Below the pieces are notes generated by a model. The model searched no databases. It worked only from the letters and a program-made list of their open reading frames with translations, and was not told the origin of the DNA. Source: Oscillospiraceae bacterium (lineage in GTDB: Bacteria; Bacillota; Clostridia; Oscillospirales; Ruminococcaceae). From it: a stretch of DNA of 64,000 bases. Shown piece by piece: positions 43,784 through 52,970 of this stretch (positions within the stretch are counted from its first letter, which is position 1; every line of letters begins with the position of its first letter). Both the position numbers and the translations under genes were made by a program. The stretch lies in the NCBI GenBank assembly GCA_022800935.1, contig JAAWRH010000001.1:124001-188000 (forward strand). The letters run 5' to 3'.

Positions 43784-45094
43784 CTAATTGAACCTCCCGT
43801 TTATATCGGGCATCCGCTCCAGGTATCCATCCTCTATGGCGGGGACATAAAAGGCGGCATAAGCCTTGAGGGGTCTGCCGTCGCGGGAAATTTTTTCGGC
43901 CTCGGTTTCAGGGGGATAGGAGAGCTGGTCAAAGCCAATCTCCGCGTAAAAGCGATAGTAGGGCATCCACAGCACCTGGTCTGTGGGGTAGACAAGCTCC
44001 GTATGGACAATATGCTCCTCCCCAGGGAACTGGGCGGCAGCTCCCCCGATATACCCTCCTGCCGTCAGCTTTTCCTGGGCCTGCTCCGCCGTGATAATGG
44101 GGTAATCCCCTATCTTTTCCGAAATGTCGCGCCGGTACAGCCGGATTCCCGCCAGCTCCCCCTCGCTGAAAAAGGTAAAGTCCGCTGTGTTCATGCTGTA
44201 ATTGACAAGCTGCTGTGTCAAATCCCCCGCCCCTTCATATACGCTGCAAAAGGACATTCCCTCAAAGGAGCGCTTTCTGTCAATATTCAAAACCGGCTTT
44301 TCCATATGGAGCAGCTTGCCGTATTGTTCTATCAGGTACTCCCCTCGTTTTATCTGCTCCTCATAGCTGGCGTCCGGCTTTAGGGCGTATTCTTCGGGCA
44401 GCACAAGCCCTGGTTCAAAGCTGATGTGAATATTCAGCTCCGTATCTGCCTCAATGGAGATTTCCCCGCCGCCGCAGTTGAGGGTCACGCTGTTTACATA
44501 TTGGTATTCTTTGGGAACCTCACCCTTCTGTGTTTTAAAACGCTGTATCAGCTCCTCGGAAGGGAACAGCTCTACAGATGAAACCTCCACATTCAGCTCC
44601 TGGGCAACAGCGCGGGCGGCGGCCTCCATCTCCTCCTGGGAGGCGCGCCTTCCGGTCAGGCCCTCTGTCATCCTCACCGATTCCGGGATATCCTCCGAAG
44701 AGACATAGACGTTTTGATAGACAGGCAGAGTTTTCAGCTCCGCGTCCCCGGTCCAGGGGTTGGCGCTTTTCAGGTCCTCCACATCCGCGACGGTGTAATC
44801 CTCCCCTCCCCCGCCGCCGAAAAGATACCTCTGCCAGGGGATAAGCTTGGGCAGTCCCCCCACGGTTTCAGATTCTGAAGAGCCGGACAGGCTGGAGGTT
44901 TGGGACAGCGTGGATTCCCCTTCGATTACCTTAATCCCCTCAACCCTTTGCGGCGATGGTTCCGAGCCGGAGGACGGCGGCTGCACGCTGACAAAATTCG
45001 GATCAGGTTCTCCCGTGTTTTGCCGGCAGCCCAGGACGCTGGCGGCTATCAGAACCGAAGACGCTGTCAGAAGCGCAATTTTTTTCTTCATCAT
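43784..45094 (-). CDS. Lipoprotein paralogue of the sigma-linked envelope protein
   Basis: A 436-aa lipoprotein: signal peptide with lipobox VLGC (cysteine about residue 23), a serine-, proline- and glutamate-rich linker to about 85, then a domain shared with the next two genes. Shared landmarks are LIPWQRY, DVEDLKSANPWTGDAELKTLPVYQN, the EEMEAAARAVAQEL helix, KIGDYPIITAEQAQEKL, MPYYRFYAEI and AAFYVPAIEDGYLE. I do not recognise the domain. It is the last gene of the sigma operon and, unlike the first paralogue, has no cytoplasmic part. It would sit on the outside of the membrane through its lipid anchor. Confidence 0.82.
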   Translation of the reverse strand: MMKKKIALLTASSVLIAASVLGCRQNTGEPDPNFVSVQPPSSGSEPSPQRVEGIKVIEGESTLSQTSSLSGSSESETVGGLPKLIPWQRYLFGGGGGEDYTVADVEDLKSANPWTGDAELKTLPVYQNVYVSSEDIPESVRMTEGLTGRRASQEEMEAAARAVAQELNVEVSSVELFPSEELIQRFKTQKGEVPKEYQYVNSVTLNCGGGEISIEADTELNIHISFEPGLVLPEEYALKPDASYEEQIKRGEYLIEQYGKLLHMEKPVLNIDRKRSFEGMSFCSVYEGAGDLTQQLVNYSMNTADFTFFSEGELAGIRLYRRDISEKIGDYPIITAEQAQEKLTAGGYIGGAAAQFPGEEHIVHTELVYPTDQVLWMPYYRFYAEIGFDQLSYPPETEAEKISRDGRPLKAYAAFYVPAIEDGYLERMPDINGRFN

Positions 45095-45122
45095 CCCTCA
45101 TTCTCTCCTTTTGAAAAATCAG

Positions 45123-46436
45123 TTATCCGTTAAAAATCCCGTTCCACTGGGGCATGGCCTCAATATACTCCTCCCTCACCGCGGGAACATAGTAGACTGC
45201 GTACATTTTCTCAATGCGGGAGTTATTGGGATCATCCGGAAACGCCCCTTCTATTTGTACGGCATACCCTGCAAAAAAGCGATAATAGGGCATAATGGTG
45301 ACATCCTCCACGCTCCTGTATACCAGGTCGGTTTTTTCAATTTTTATGCTGTCTGAAAACTCCTCTGCCGAGGGCGCGATGTAAAATCCCTCCTCCAGCT
45401 TTTGAAGCGCTTCTTCCGCCGTGTATATGGGGTAATCCCCCAGCTTGTCCCAAAGGTCAAACCTGGTAATGTAGATTTCGTTCAGGTTTCCTTCTCCATC
45501 CGGCGAAAAACGGACAGTGTTAAACTGAACATTCAGCATCTGCTGGGTCAGGGCTCCTGCCCCTTCATAAACATCACAGCTAAAGCGGGGCGCTCCCTCC
45601 GGGCCCAGGCTTCCCCCGTTGATATTCAAAACCGGATTTTCCATTTTGAGCAGCCCCTTGTATTGCTCCATCAGGTATTCCCCGGCCGCCGTCATCTCTT
45701 CGTAGGTGCTCCTGTAGTCAAAATGATATTCCTCAGGGAGCGGGACAGGACTGCTGAAATTAACCCATGCCTCCCACGCCTCGTATGCCGTTACCGTCAC
45801 GCCCCCGGAACAGGTAAGGGTGACCCGTGTGGGCTGTATATCTCCCTTGGAAAAGGTTCCTCCCGCACCTTCCGCCTTTTCCTTGGCGGCTGCGATTGCC
45901 TTCTCATCAGGATATACCTCCACCGATTCCACCGTCAGTCCCAGGCTCTCCGCCACAGAACGGGCGAGGGCCTCCTTTTCCTCCGCCGCCTCCCGCTTTC
46001 CCTCCAGCAGCGGCAGGTTGTTCTGTTGGCGCACCTCCTCCGTAAGCTGGATAGAGGATACGCAGTCGTTGCGGTAGACCGGCAGCGTTGTCAACTCCGC
46101 GCCCTCCGTCCAGGGATTAGCCTCTTTTAGGTCCTCAATGTTGTCTACACGGTACGCCTCATAACGCAGCCCGTCCGCGTCGCATATCTGCCACGGGGTA
46201 AGGGCGGGAAGGTCCTCCGGAGGCCCTTCCGGCGCGTCTGACGGCTGCTGCCCGGAACTGTCTTCCTCCGTCCCATCGGACACGCCGTCTGACGAGGGAC
46301 TGTCCCCCTGCTCCGGCTCCGAAATCGGATTGGAAAACTGTCTCCAGCATATCCCTATCCCCACCGCAAGCACCATAACCGCCGCGATCCCGTAAAACCA
46401 CAGGTAGTTGTTGTTGCGTTGCTTTTGCTTTTTCAT
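45123..46436 (-). CDS. Membrane-anchored paralogue of the sigma-linked envelope protein
   Basis: A 437-aa protein with a very short basic start, one membrane helix (about 12-31, FYGIAAVMVLAVGIGI), an acidic linker to about 75, and the same outer domain as its neighbours: LTPWQICD, DNIEDLKEANPWTEGAELTTLPVYRN, EEKEALARSVAESL, KLGDYPIYTAEEALQKL, MPYYRFFAGY and AVYYVPAVREEYIEAMP. It has no cytoplasmic sigma-binding segment. It is in tandem, 44 bp behind the anti-sigma-like gene and 28 bp before the lipoprotein gene, so the three are one transcript. Confidence 0.82.
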   Translation of the reverse strand: MKKQKQRNNNYLWFYGIAAVMVLAVGIGICWRQFSNPISEPEQGDSPSSDGVSDGTEEDSSGQQPSDAPEGPPEDLPALTPWQICDADGLRYEAYRVDNIEDLKEANPWTEGAELTTLPVYRNDCVSSIQLTEEVRQQNNLPLLEGKREAAEEKEALARSVAESLGLTVESVEVYPDEKAIAAAKEKAEGAGGTFSKGDIQPTRVTLTCSGGVTVTAYEAWEAWVNFSSPVPLPEEYHFDYRSTYEEMTAAGEYLMEQYKGLLKMENPVLNINGGSLGPEGAPRFSCDVYEGAGALTQQMLNVQFNTVRFSPDGEGNLNEIYITRFDLWDKLGDYPIYTAEEALQKLEEGFYIAPSAEEFSDSIKIEKTDLVYRSVEDVTIMPYYRFFAGYAVQIEGAFPDDPNNSRIEKMYAVYYVPAVREEYIEAMPQWNGIFNG

Positions 46437-46480
46437 GATAGTGATTCCCCTTTAAAAAATTTGAACTTTCGCACGAGGCA

Positions 46481-47788
46481 CTAATCCGCGTTTCTTCTAT
46501 TGATATATTCATCCCTAACTGCGGGAACATAGTACGCGCCATAGGTTTTCATGGGCTCACCATTCAACGGCTGCTCCCAAAGCTCCCTCGGCAGCTCCGC
46601 ATAAAAGCGGTAATAGGGCATAATGGTGATCTCCCCATATCCCCGGTATATCAGCTCCACCTTGGCAATCCCGGCCCCATCGGGAAAATTCGGACCGCTG
46701 GCGGTATAATGTCCTTCCGCCAGCCTCTGCTTTGCCTCCTCGACGGTGTAGATGGGGTAATCCCCCAGCTTATCCGAAAGGTCAAATCTGGTAAAATCAA
46801 TCAGCCAGAGATTCCCCTCGCTGTCCGGGGAAAAGCGGACAGTGTTGAAGTGATAGTTGATCATCCGCTGGGTCAAATCCCCCTCTCCCTCATAGACATA
46901 GCAGGAGAACACCTGTTTTTGGTGCGAATTCCTCGCCCCTCCGTAGATGTTCAGCGTTGGCCGCGCCATATGGAACAGACCGGCGTATTCCTCCATCAGG
47001 TATTCCCCGGCGGCGGTCAGTTCCTCAAAAGAGGCCCCATCATCAAAGCGGTATCCCTCCGGCAGGGATACGGGGGTTTTAAATTCAATCCTGGCCCCCA
47101 GCGTGTTGTTCGCCGTTATTACAATGTCTCCGCTGCAGGAGAGGATTACCCGCGTGGGCAGAGCATCTTCCCTGGAGGAGGTGACTTTTACCGCTTCCAC
47201 CGTCGCCCCCAAATCCTCCGCGATGGAACGGGCAAGGGCTTCCATCTCTTCCGCAGAGGTCTTTTTGCCCTCCAGCAAAGGCAGGCCGCGCCGGTTCCGC
47301 TGCTCTTCCGTCCATCCCACTGTAGAAGCGTACACATTGTGAAAAACCGGCAGGGATTCCAGCTCTGCGTCCTCTGTCCAGGGCATGGCGTCCTTCAATT
47401 CGCTGATATCGTTCACCATATACACTTCACCCCCGCCTGCGCCTCCCCTTACATAGGCTTGCCAAGGGGTAACGGCGGGAAGCTCCCCTGACGGGGGCTT
47501 TGGGGGAGTGGAATCAGAGGAAGAACCGGAGGACTGCACACCGGAATGCTCCGGCTGCTCCGATGAGATTGACGACTGAACCGATGAAGACGAAACTGAA
47601 ATCGAACCGGTAAACTGCCTCTGTACAATTCCTATGCTCACCGCCGCCACTAGGCACGCCGCAATTCCATAAGCCCACCGGGCGAAGGGCCGAATACGCC
47701 TTTTCTGTTTTGCGGGCGCAGCGGCCTCAACCAGGTAATCGTCGATCTCTCCAATCGCCTGGAGCAGCTTTCTGCTCTTCTGGCTCAC
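46481..47788 (-). CDS. Anti-sigma-like membrane protein with large outer domain
   Basis: A 435-aa protein. Residues 1-35 are cytoplasmic with the short GEIDDYLVEAA helix that I know from proteins encoded next to ECF sigma genes in Clostridia; a membrane helix follows (about 38-56), a serine-rich linker, and the outer domain shared with the two downstream genes (AVTPWQAYV, AMPWTEDAELESLPVFHN, IMPYYRFYAEL, GAYYVPAVRDEYI). It overlaps the sigma gene by 4 bp (GTGA). The arrangement suggests that the cytoplasmic helix holds the sigma factor and the outer domain senses a signal; the sensing role is inference. Confidence 0.82.
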   Translation of the reverse strand: MSQKSRKLLQAIGEIDDYLVEAAAPAKQKRRIRPFARWAYGIAACLVAAVSIGIVQRQFTGSISVSSSSVQSSISSEQPEHSGVQSSGSSSDSTPPKPPSGELPAVTPWQAYVRGGAGGGEVYMVNDISELKDAMPWTEDAELESLPVFHNVYASTVGWTEEQRNRRGLPLLEGKKTSAEEMEALARSIAEDLGATVEAVKVTSSREDALPTRVILSCSGDIVITANNTLGARIEFKTPVSLPEGYRFDDGASFEELTAAGEYLMEEYAGLFHMARPTLNIYGGARNSHQKQVFSCYVYEGEGDLTQRMINYHFNTVRFSPDSEGNLWLIDFTRFDLSDKLGDYPIYTVEEAKQRLAEGHYTASGPNFPDGAGIAKVELIYRGYGEITIMPYYRFYAELPRELWEQPLNGEPMKTYGAYYVPAVRDEYINRRNAD

Positions 47789-48345
47789 AATAGAAATCCC
47801 TCCTTCTCCAAATACTCCTTCAGCTTTCCGCGGACCCGGTACAATGTGCTTTTCCCTTGGCTGGCGCTGATTCCATAGGCTTCACACAGGTTGGTCAGTT
47901 TTTCGGCGTACCAGTACCGCCGCACAAACAGATTTCGGGATAGCTCGTCCAGCTGGTACAGAAAATCCGACACCGCCCTGCTCAGCTCCGCTGATTCGCA
48001 TTCTGTCTCGGCGTTGTTTGGGGCTGGAACACACTCCTCCAGCTCCGACAGCAGAATCGCCGTTTCCCCGCCGCCCCGTTTGTCCGCATGGCTGCTGTCA
48101 TAGCGTTTTAAGGCCGTATTGCGGGCTATCTTCCCCAAAAACGCCCGGAACAGACTGGGCCTTTGGGGCGGAATGGCATTCCAAACCTTAAAATAGGTGT
48201 CGTTGGTACATTCCTCGGTGTCCTCGTGGTTTTCCAGAATATTATAGGCGATTGTCCGGCAGTAGCCCCCGTATTTTTCATCCGTCTTCTCAATCGCGGA
48301 TTCAGACCGCGACCAATACAGCGCAATAATTGCAGCGTCCTCCAT
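47785..48345 (-). CDS. ECF-type sigma-70 factor
   Basis: A 186-aa sigma factor with only regions 2 and 4. Region 2 covers about residues 20-90 (YCRTIAYNILENHEDTEECTNDTYFKVW, then FRAFLGKIARNTAL), and region 4 the last 60 (LSRNLFVRRYWYAEKLTNLCEAYGISASQGKSTLYRVRGKLKEYL). The housekeeping promoter at 48497-48524 drives the operon; I could not find a second, self-activated promoter. It is coupled to the anti-sigma-like gene behind it. Confidence 0.93.
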   Translation of the reverse strand: MEDAAIIALYWSRSESAIEKTDEKYGGYCRTIAYNILENHEDTEECTNDTYFKVWNAIPPQRPSLFRAFLGKIARNTALKRYDSSHADKRGGGETAILLSELEECVPAPNNAETECESAELSRAVSDFLYQLDELSRNLFVRRYWYAEKLTNLCEAYGISASQGKSTLYRVRGKLKEYLEKEGFLL

Positions 48346-48496
48346 GATGATATGCCCTCCTTTTGCCGTCTGCGCCAGTCTTCAAGCAATGCAGAAAAGC
48401 CCTTCAATACTATAGACCCCTTTTTTCCAAAACGGTTGCAGGTTTTTGAAGAATTTTTCTTTAAATTTCAGGCAGTTTCTCAAAATATTTATGTCT

Positions 48497-48524
48497 ATTA
48501 TATATCCTTTCATTTTTCTGTCAA
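48497..48524 (-). promoter_or_regulatory. Promoter of the sigma operon
   Basis: Read on the minus strand: TTGACA (48519-48524), 16-bp spacer, TATAAT (48497-48502), both consensus. A leader of about 145 bp separates it from the sigma start codon. It is divergent from the perR promoter, 45 bp away. Confidence 0.8.
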
Positions 48525-48567
48525 GGAGACCCCAAATATCCTGTCAAAAATTCTTTCGCAAAACTGG

Positions 48568-48596
48568 TTGACACTCCTATACAGTTTTGTTATTAT
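48568..48596 (+). promoter_or_regulatory. Promoter of the perR-type gene
   Basis: TTGACA (48568-48573), 17-bp spacer, TATTAT (48591-48596). Confidence 0.8.
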
Positions 48597-48604
48597 ATAA
48601 GTAT

Positions 48605-48622
48605 AATTCTCAATAAGGAATT
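48605..48622. promoter_or_regulatory. Candidate Fur/PerR-type operator
   Basis: AATTC and GAATT form an inverted repeat around 8 bp, in AT-rich sequence just past the -10 box and before the start codon. The position suits self-repression by the Fur-family protein; the match to a PerR box is only partial. Confidence 0.45.
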
Positions 48623-48630
48623 GATTTAAA

Positions 48631-49008
48631 ATGATTTCACGCAATACGGTCCAGCGGCAGATCGTCCTTGGCGCGGTGCGTTCTCTGCCCATTCACCCGA
48701 CAGCCGAAGAAATATACAGCTATATCGCCAAAATCCACCCTACCATCAGCAAGGGGACCGTCTACCGGAATTTGAACCTGCTGGCTGAACAGGGAGAGGT
48801 GCTCCGCGTGCGCATCCCGGACGGGGCCGACCGGTTTGACTTCAGGTCCGACTGCCATTACCACATCCGCTGCACCCGGTGCAGCCGGGTATTTGATGTG
48901 GATATGCCCTACCGGGAGGATTTCCTCCAGGAGGTAGCGGATACCCACGGCTTTATCTTTGACGGCTATGACATCGCCTTTACCGGTGTCTGCCCGGACT
49001 GCCAGTAA
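48631..49008 (+). CDS. Fur family regulator, PerR type
   Basis: A 125-aa metal-dependent repressor. Winged helix in residues 5-75 ([30 protein letters not shown]) and dimer domain with the regulatory histidines and aspartate in [25 protein letters not shown]; the two CxxC pairs (CTRC and CPDC) bind the structural zinc. Pairing with rubrerythrin behind it points to PerR, the peroxide sensor, rather than an iron Fur. The promoter and possible self-operator lie immediately upstream. Confidence 0.9.
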   Translation: MISRNTVQRQIVLGAVRSLPIHPTAEEIYSYIAKIHPTISKGTVYRNLNLLAEQGEVLRVRIPDGADRFDFRSDCHYHIRCTRCSRVFDVDMPYREDFLQEVADTHGFIFDGYDIAFTGVCPDCQ

Positions 49009-49010
49009 AA

Positions 49011-49030
49011 AAGGCGGTTGGTCCCGCCTT
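49011..49030 (+). terminator. Small hairpin between perR and rubrerythrin genes
   Basis: AAGGCGG pairs with CCGCCTT around 6 nt, right behind the perR stop codon, with only a short T-poor flank. It may reduce readthrough or protect the mRNA end. Confidence 0.45.
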
Positions 49031-49060
49031 CATTATTTATCATCAAGGAGGAACGACTTC

Positions 49061-49600
49061 ATGCCCAATCTGAAAGGAACCAAAACCGAGGCCAACCTGA
49101 TGGCCGCCTTTGCAGGGGAATCCCAGGCCCGGAACAAGTATACATACTATGCCAGCAAGGCCAAAAAGGACGGCTATGAGCAGATTGCCGCCATCTTCAC
49201 CGAAACCGCCGAAAACGAAAAGGAACACGCCAAAATCTGGTTCAAGCTCCTCCACGACGGCGTTCCCTCCACCACCCAGAACCTGCTGGACGCGGCGGCG
49301 GGGGAAAACTATGAATGGACCGAGATGTACGCCCAGTTCGCCAAAGAGGCCAAAGAGGAGGGCTTTGACCAGATTGCCTTCCTGTTTGAGGAGGTTGGCA
49401 GGATTGAAAAGGAGCACGAGGAAAGATACCGCAGGCTGCTCTCTAACATAGAGGGCGGTCTGGTATTCTCCAGGGATGGGGACACCATCTGGCAGTGCCG
49501 CAACTGCGGACATATCCACATCGGCAAGGACGCCCCGGAGACATGCCCGGTTTGCAGCCATCCCAAGTCCTACTTCTGCATGAAGGCGGAAAATTATTAA
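49061..49600 (+). CDS. rbr: Rubrerythrin
   Basis: A 179-aa peroxide-reducing enzyme of anaerobes. The N-terminal four-helix bundle carries the di-iron ligands in [26 protein letters not shown] and [15 protein letters not shown]; the C-terminal rubredoxin part has CRNCGHIH and CPVCSHPK, the four cysteines for iron. I take the ATG at 49061 (MPNLKG) behind AAGGAGG; a longer frame from 48959 overlaps perR. It reduces hydrogen peroxide to water and is a typical PerR target. Confidence 0.97.
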   Translation: MPNLKGTKTEANLMAAFAGESQARNKYTYYASKAKKDGYEQIAAIFTETAENEKEHAKIWFKLLHDGVPSTTQNLLDAAAGENYEWTEMYAQFAKEAKEEGFDQIAFLFEEVGRIEKEHEERYRRLLSNIEGGLVFSRDGDTIWQCRNCGHIHIGKDAPETCPVCSHPKSYFCMKAENY

Positions 49601-49620
49601 TCTCAGCCTGCTTCCCTTTC

Positions 49621-49652
49621 AAGGGTATGGCCTTTGGGGCTGTACCCTTTTT
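49621..49652 (+). terminator. Terminator behind rubrerythrin
   Basis: AAGGGTA pairs with TACCCTT (loop 15 nt, partly paired), followed by TTTG. Confidence 0.65.
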
Positions 49653-49700
49653 GATTGAGGGAAGACCTGAACCAAAATATCAACCGAGGAGGAAAACCCG

Positions 49701-50306
49701 TTGAAACAAAAAGTATTTTCTGTCGTCCTTGTGCTGGCGCTGCTGCTCTGCATGGCCGCCTGTTCTCAGTCTGCACCTTCCGCCGCCCCATCCGGCGGCG
49801 AAGGGAGTTCTATGGATGCCGAAACACCGGACTCGGAGGATGCCGCCCAGACAGTAGAGTTCACCGCGGAAACCCTGGACGGTCAGCAGTTGGATCAAAC
49901 CGTGTTTTCCGATGCGAAGCTGACCATGGTCAATCTGTGGGCCACCTGGTGTCCTCCCTGTATCATGGAGCTGCCCGATCTGGCAGAGCTGGCGGAGGAA
50001 GCCGCCAGTATGGAGGTACAGGTTTTGGGGATTGTCCACGACGGCTATGACATCCAAACCGGCGGAAAGGACGAGGAGGTGTTGGAGATTGCCCGCTCCC
50101 TTGTGGAACAGACCGGCGTAAAATACCCCGTCCTCATCCCCGGCAAGGAACTGATGGATGGTCTGCTGAAGGACGTGGAGGGCTTCCCCACCACCTGGTT
50201 CATAGACGGGCAGGGCAATATCATCGGAGAGTCTGTGCTGGGTTCCAACTCCAAGGACGGATGGATGAAAATCCTTCAGGAGCGGCTGGCGGAGGTAACG
50301 GAATGA
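49701..50306 (+). CDS. TlpA/ResA-type thioredoxin-like lipoprotein
   Basis: A 201-aa outer-surface redox lipoprotein: signal peptide with lipobox MAAC (cysteine about residue 22), a linker rich in S, P and G, and a thioredoxin fold with the active site [14 protein letters not shown] (about 77-82) and the cis-proline in FPTTWFID. The start is TTG at 49701, fixed by AGGAGG eight bases upstream. It overlaps the next gene by 4 bp (ATGA). With the 4Fe-4S membrane protein behind it, it likely moves electrons to or from extracytoplasmic thiols. Confidence 0.92.
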   Translation: MKQKVFSVVLVLALLLCMAACSQSAPSAAPSGGEGSSMDAETPDSEDAAQTVEFTAETLDGQQLDQTVFSDAKLTMVNLWATWCPPCIMELPDLAELAEEAASMEVQVLGIVHDGYDIQTGGKDEEVLEIARSLVEQTGVKYPVLIPGKELMDGLLKDVEGFPTTWFIDGQGNIIGESVLGSNSKDGWMKILQERLAEVTE

Positions 50307-50449
50307 GAAAGACGGTCGAAAGGCTGCTCCCCTGGGCGCTCATGGCCCTGGGGGCGGCGGGAATGGTTTTTGGCGCGTACCGGGGCGAGCTGAAGATTCT
50401 GTTTACCAAGGCAATCAATCTTTGTTTGGAGTGTGTGGGCATTGGGTAA
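50303..50449 (+). CDS. CD1871A family CXXC-type small membrane protein
   Basis: A 48-aa protein: one membrane helix (about 8-26), then [23 protein letters not shown], in which CLEC is the family's CxxC pair close to the membrane. It is easily missed because of its length. It overlaps tlpA upstream and the 4Fe-4S gene downstream, so the three are coupled. The function is unknown; the conserved CxxC next to a TlpA gene points to thiol redox transfer. Confidence 0.88.
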   Translation: MRKTVERLLPWALMALGAAGMVFGAYRGELKILFTKAINLCLECVGIG

Positions 50450-51296
50450 GAAATGGAAACACCTGCGGACCTGTGTGCAAACGGCATGGACTTTTCTGTC
50501 CAACTGCTATCTGGCGGGGTTCGCAGAGGGGAAGCTGTACACGGGGCCGCTGAAAAACATCTGCTTCCCCGGCTTAAACTGTTACTCCTGTCCCGGCGCG
50601 GTCGGCTCCTGTCCCATCGGATCCCTCCAGGCGGTGATGGGGAGCTGGAAATTCAGTCTCTCCCTCTATGTCGGGGGATTCCTGATGATCACCGGCGCGC
50701 TGATGGGCCGCTTTGTCTGCGGCTGGCTCTGCCCCTTTGGACTGGTACAGGACCTGATTTACAAAATCCCCTTTGTGAAGAAGATCAACCGCTTCCCCGG
50801 CGATAAAATCATGCGGTATCTGAAATATGTTATTCTGGCGGTCTTCGTCATCCTCCTGCCCCTCTTTGCGGTGGATATTGCGGGACAGGGCGCGCCGGCC
50901 TTCTGTAAATATATCTGCCCCTCCGGGACGCTGCTGGGCGGTATCCCCCTGGTGCTGAAAAACCAAAGACTGCAGGCCATGGTGGGCTTCCTGTTCCGAT
51001 GGAAGGTTGCCATTCTGCTGGTCACATTGCTGGCGGCAATTATCGTTTACCGCCCCTTCTGCAAATACATCTGTCCCTTGGGAGCTATTTATGCCCTGTT
51101 CAACCGGGTATCCCTCTGCCGCCTGCGGGTTGACAAGGATAAATGCGTGGGCTGCGGCGGCTGCGAAAGGGCCTGTAAGATGGGGGTAAATCCCATAAAA
51201 AACCCCGACAGCGCCGAATGTATCCGCTGCGGCGAGTGTGTCCGCGCCTGCCCTAAGGACGCGCTGCATCTCGGCCTTTCCCGCAAAAAGAACTGA
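50442..51296 (+). CDS. 4Fe-4S polyferredoxin-like membrane protein (NapH/MauN type)
   Basis: A 284-aa membrane protein with about five helices. The first cysteine set lies in [18 protein letters not shown], the second and third in CGWLCPFG and KYICPSG/KYICPLG, and the C-terminal ferredoxin part has two clusters: [11 protein letters not shown] and [16 protein letters not shown]. Such proteins carry electrons from cytoplasm to outside. I prefer the TTG at 50442 with GGAG upstream; a GTG at 50433 is an alternative. It is the last gene of the tlpA operon. Confidence 0.9.
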   Translation: MGKKWKHLRTCVQTAWTFLSNCYLAGFAEGKLYTGPLKNICFPGLNCYSCPGAVGSCPIGSLQAVMGSWKFSLSLYVGGFLMITGALMGRFVCGWLCPFGLVQDLIYKIPFVKKINRFPGDKIMRYLKYVILAVFVILLPLFAVDIAGQGAPAFCKYICPSGTLLGGIPLVLKNQRLQAMVGFLFRWKVAILLVTLLAAIIVYRPFCKYICPLGAIYALFNRVSLCRLRVDKDKCVGCGGCERACKMGVNPIKNPDSAECIRCGECVRACPKDALHLGLSRKKN

Positions 51297-51397
51297 GGCC
51301 CCTGGAGATATCCCCCTTTTTGATTTTTTCTTGGACCTTGTGAAGCAGTGTATCAAATGCAGAAAATGGTTTTTTGCGGTGGATTTTCAGATATCTG

Positions 51398-51426
51398 TTG
51401 ACTTTTTCCCGGTAATTCTCTAAAAT
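51398..51426 (+). promoter_or_regulatory. Promoter of the sodium-dependent transporter gene
   Basis: TTGACT (51398-51403), 17-bp spacer, TAAAAT (51421-51426), about 70 bp before the start codon. Confidence 0.65.
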
Positions 51427-51495
51427 GATATGGAATGGTCTTTTTTGGACAAAAAGGCCGTCTCTACTTTTATCAAAATTAAGGGGTGTTTACTT

Positions 51496-52893
51496 GTGCA
51501 GAGGGAAAAATTTTCCTCGCGGCTAGGCTTTGTCCTCATTTCCTCAGGCTGCGCAATCGGCCTGGGAAATGTCTGGCGCTTCCCGTATATCACCGGCCAA
51601 TACGGCGGAGCGGCGTTTGTGCTGATCTATCTGTTCTTCCTGTTAATCCTCGGCCTGCCCATCATGGTGATGGAGTTCTCGGTGGGGCGCGCAAGCCAGA
51701 AAAGCGCCGCCCGCTCCTTCCATGAGCTGGAGCCGAAGGGAAGCAAATGGCATCTGTACAGCTACGGCGCCATGCTGGGCAACTATATGCTGATGATGTT
51801 CTACACCACCGTCGGCGGATGGATGCTCATCTACTTTCTGAAGATGGCCAGGGGAGAGTTCACCGGCCAGTCCCCGGAGGCCGTTGAGGACATTTTCGGC
51901 GGTGTGCTGGCCAACCCGGCGCAGATGTGCTTCTGGATGGTGTTTGTGGTGCTGCTGGGCTTTGGGATATGCTCCCTGGGCCTGCGCAACGGAGTGGAAA
52001 AGATTACCAAGGTGATGATGTCCTGCCTGCTGATGATCATGATAAGCCTTGTCATCCGCGCCGTCACCCTTCCGGGGGCGGCGGAGGGGCTCCGCTTCTA
52101 TCTTCTGCCGGACTTTGGCCGGATGGCGGACCAGGGGATTATGTCCGTGGTCAGCGCCGCCATGGGTCAGGCCTTCTTCACCCTCAGCCTGGGGATTGGG
52201 GCTATGGCGATTTTCGGCAGCTATATCGGGAAGGAACGCAGCCTGACCGGGGAATCCATCAACATCACGGTACTGGACACCATAGTGGCGCTGATGTCCG
52301 GCCTTATCATCTTCCCCGCCTGCTCCGCCTTTGGGCGCGATCCGGGGCAGGGGCCTGGGCTGGTGTTTGTCACCCTGCCCAACATCTTCAACCAGATGCC
52401 CATGGGCAGGTTTTTCGGGGCGCTGTTCTTTGCCTTTATGTCCTGCGCGGCCCTTTCCACCATTATCGCCGTGTTTGAAAATATCCTCTCCTTTGCCATG
52501 GATTTGTGGGGCTGGTCGAGGAAAAAGGCGGCGCTGGTAAACGTCGCTGCCATTATCCTGCTCTCCATCCCCTGTGTTCTCGGCTTTAACGTGTGGTCCG
52601 GCTTCCAGCCCCTGGGGGCGGGGAGCAATATCCAGGACCTGGAGGACTTTATCGTCAGCAACAATCTGCTGCCTTTGGGGTCCCTGGTTTATCTGCTGTT
52701 CTGTACCTCCCGGTACGGCTGGGGCTGGGATAACTTTATCAAGGAAGCGGATGCCGGCAACGGCCTGAAGTTCCCCAAGGCAATCCGCTTTTATGTGACC
52801 TACATTCTGCCGCTGATTGTCCTGGTTATCTTTTTCCAGGGATACAACGACAAATTCCACCTTTGGGAGAGGTTTATGTCCCTGTTCCGGTAA
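51496..52893 (+). CDS. Neurotransmitter:sodium symporter family (SNF) transporter
   Basis: A 465-aa sodium-dependent importer with 11-12 membrane helices of the LeuT fold. The first helix carries the family's unwound Na+ and substrate site in SSGCAIGLGNVWRFPYITGQYGG; the middle has SLGIGAMAIFGSY and the later FMSCAALSTIIAVFEN. Substrates in this family are mainly amino acids such as tryptophan, tyrosine or alanine, which one is not clear. The start is GTG at 51496 behind AAGGGGTG; an ATG at 51430 has no ribosome site. It forms a single-gene unit. Confidence 0.93.
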   Translation: MQREKFSSRLGFVLISSGCAIGLGNVWRFPYITGQYGGAAFVLIYLFFLLILGLPIMVMEFSVGRASQKSAARSFHELEPKGSKWHLYSYGAMLGNYMLMMFYTTVGGWMLIYFLKMARGEFTGQSPEAVEDIFGGVLANPAQMCFWMVFVVLLGFGICSLGLRNGVEKITKVMMSCLLMIMISLVIRAVTLPGAAEGLRFYLLPDFGRMADQGIMSVVSAAMGQAFFTLSLGIGAMAIFGSYIGKERSLTGESINITVLDTIVALMSGLIIFPACSAFGRDPGQGPGLVFVTLPNIFNQMPMGRFFGALFFAFMSCAALSTIIAVFENILSFAMDLWGWSRKKAALVNVAAIILLSIPCVLGFNVWSGFQPLGAGSNIQDLEDFIVSNNLLPLGSLVYLLFCTSRYGWGWDNFIKEADAGNGLKFPKAIRFYVTYILPLIVLVIFFQGYNDKFHLWERFMSLFR

Positions 52894-52917
52894 AGCCCTC
52901 TTCTGATATGAACAGTC

Positions 52918-52957
52918 AGCCCGCCTGATGGGAAATCATATCCCTGTCAGGCGGGCT
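52918..52957. terminator. Terminator between SNF transporter and AraC regulator
   Basis: A perfect 11-bp stem AGCCCGCCTGA with TCAGGCGGGCT, further pairing GGGA/TCCC inside the loop, then TTTCT. It serves both converging genes. Confidence 0.85.
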
Positions 52958-52970
52958 TTCTCCGTCAAGA

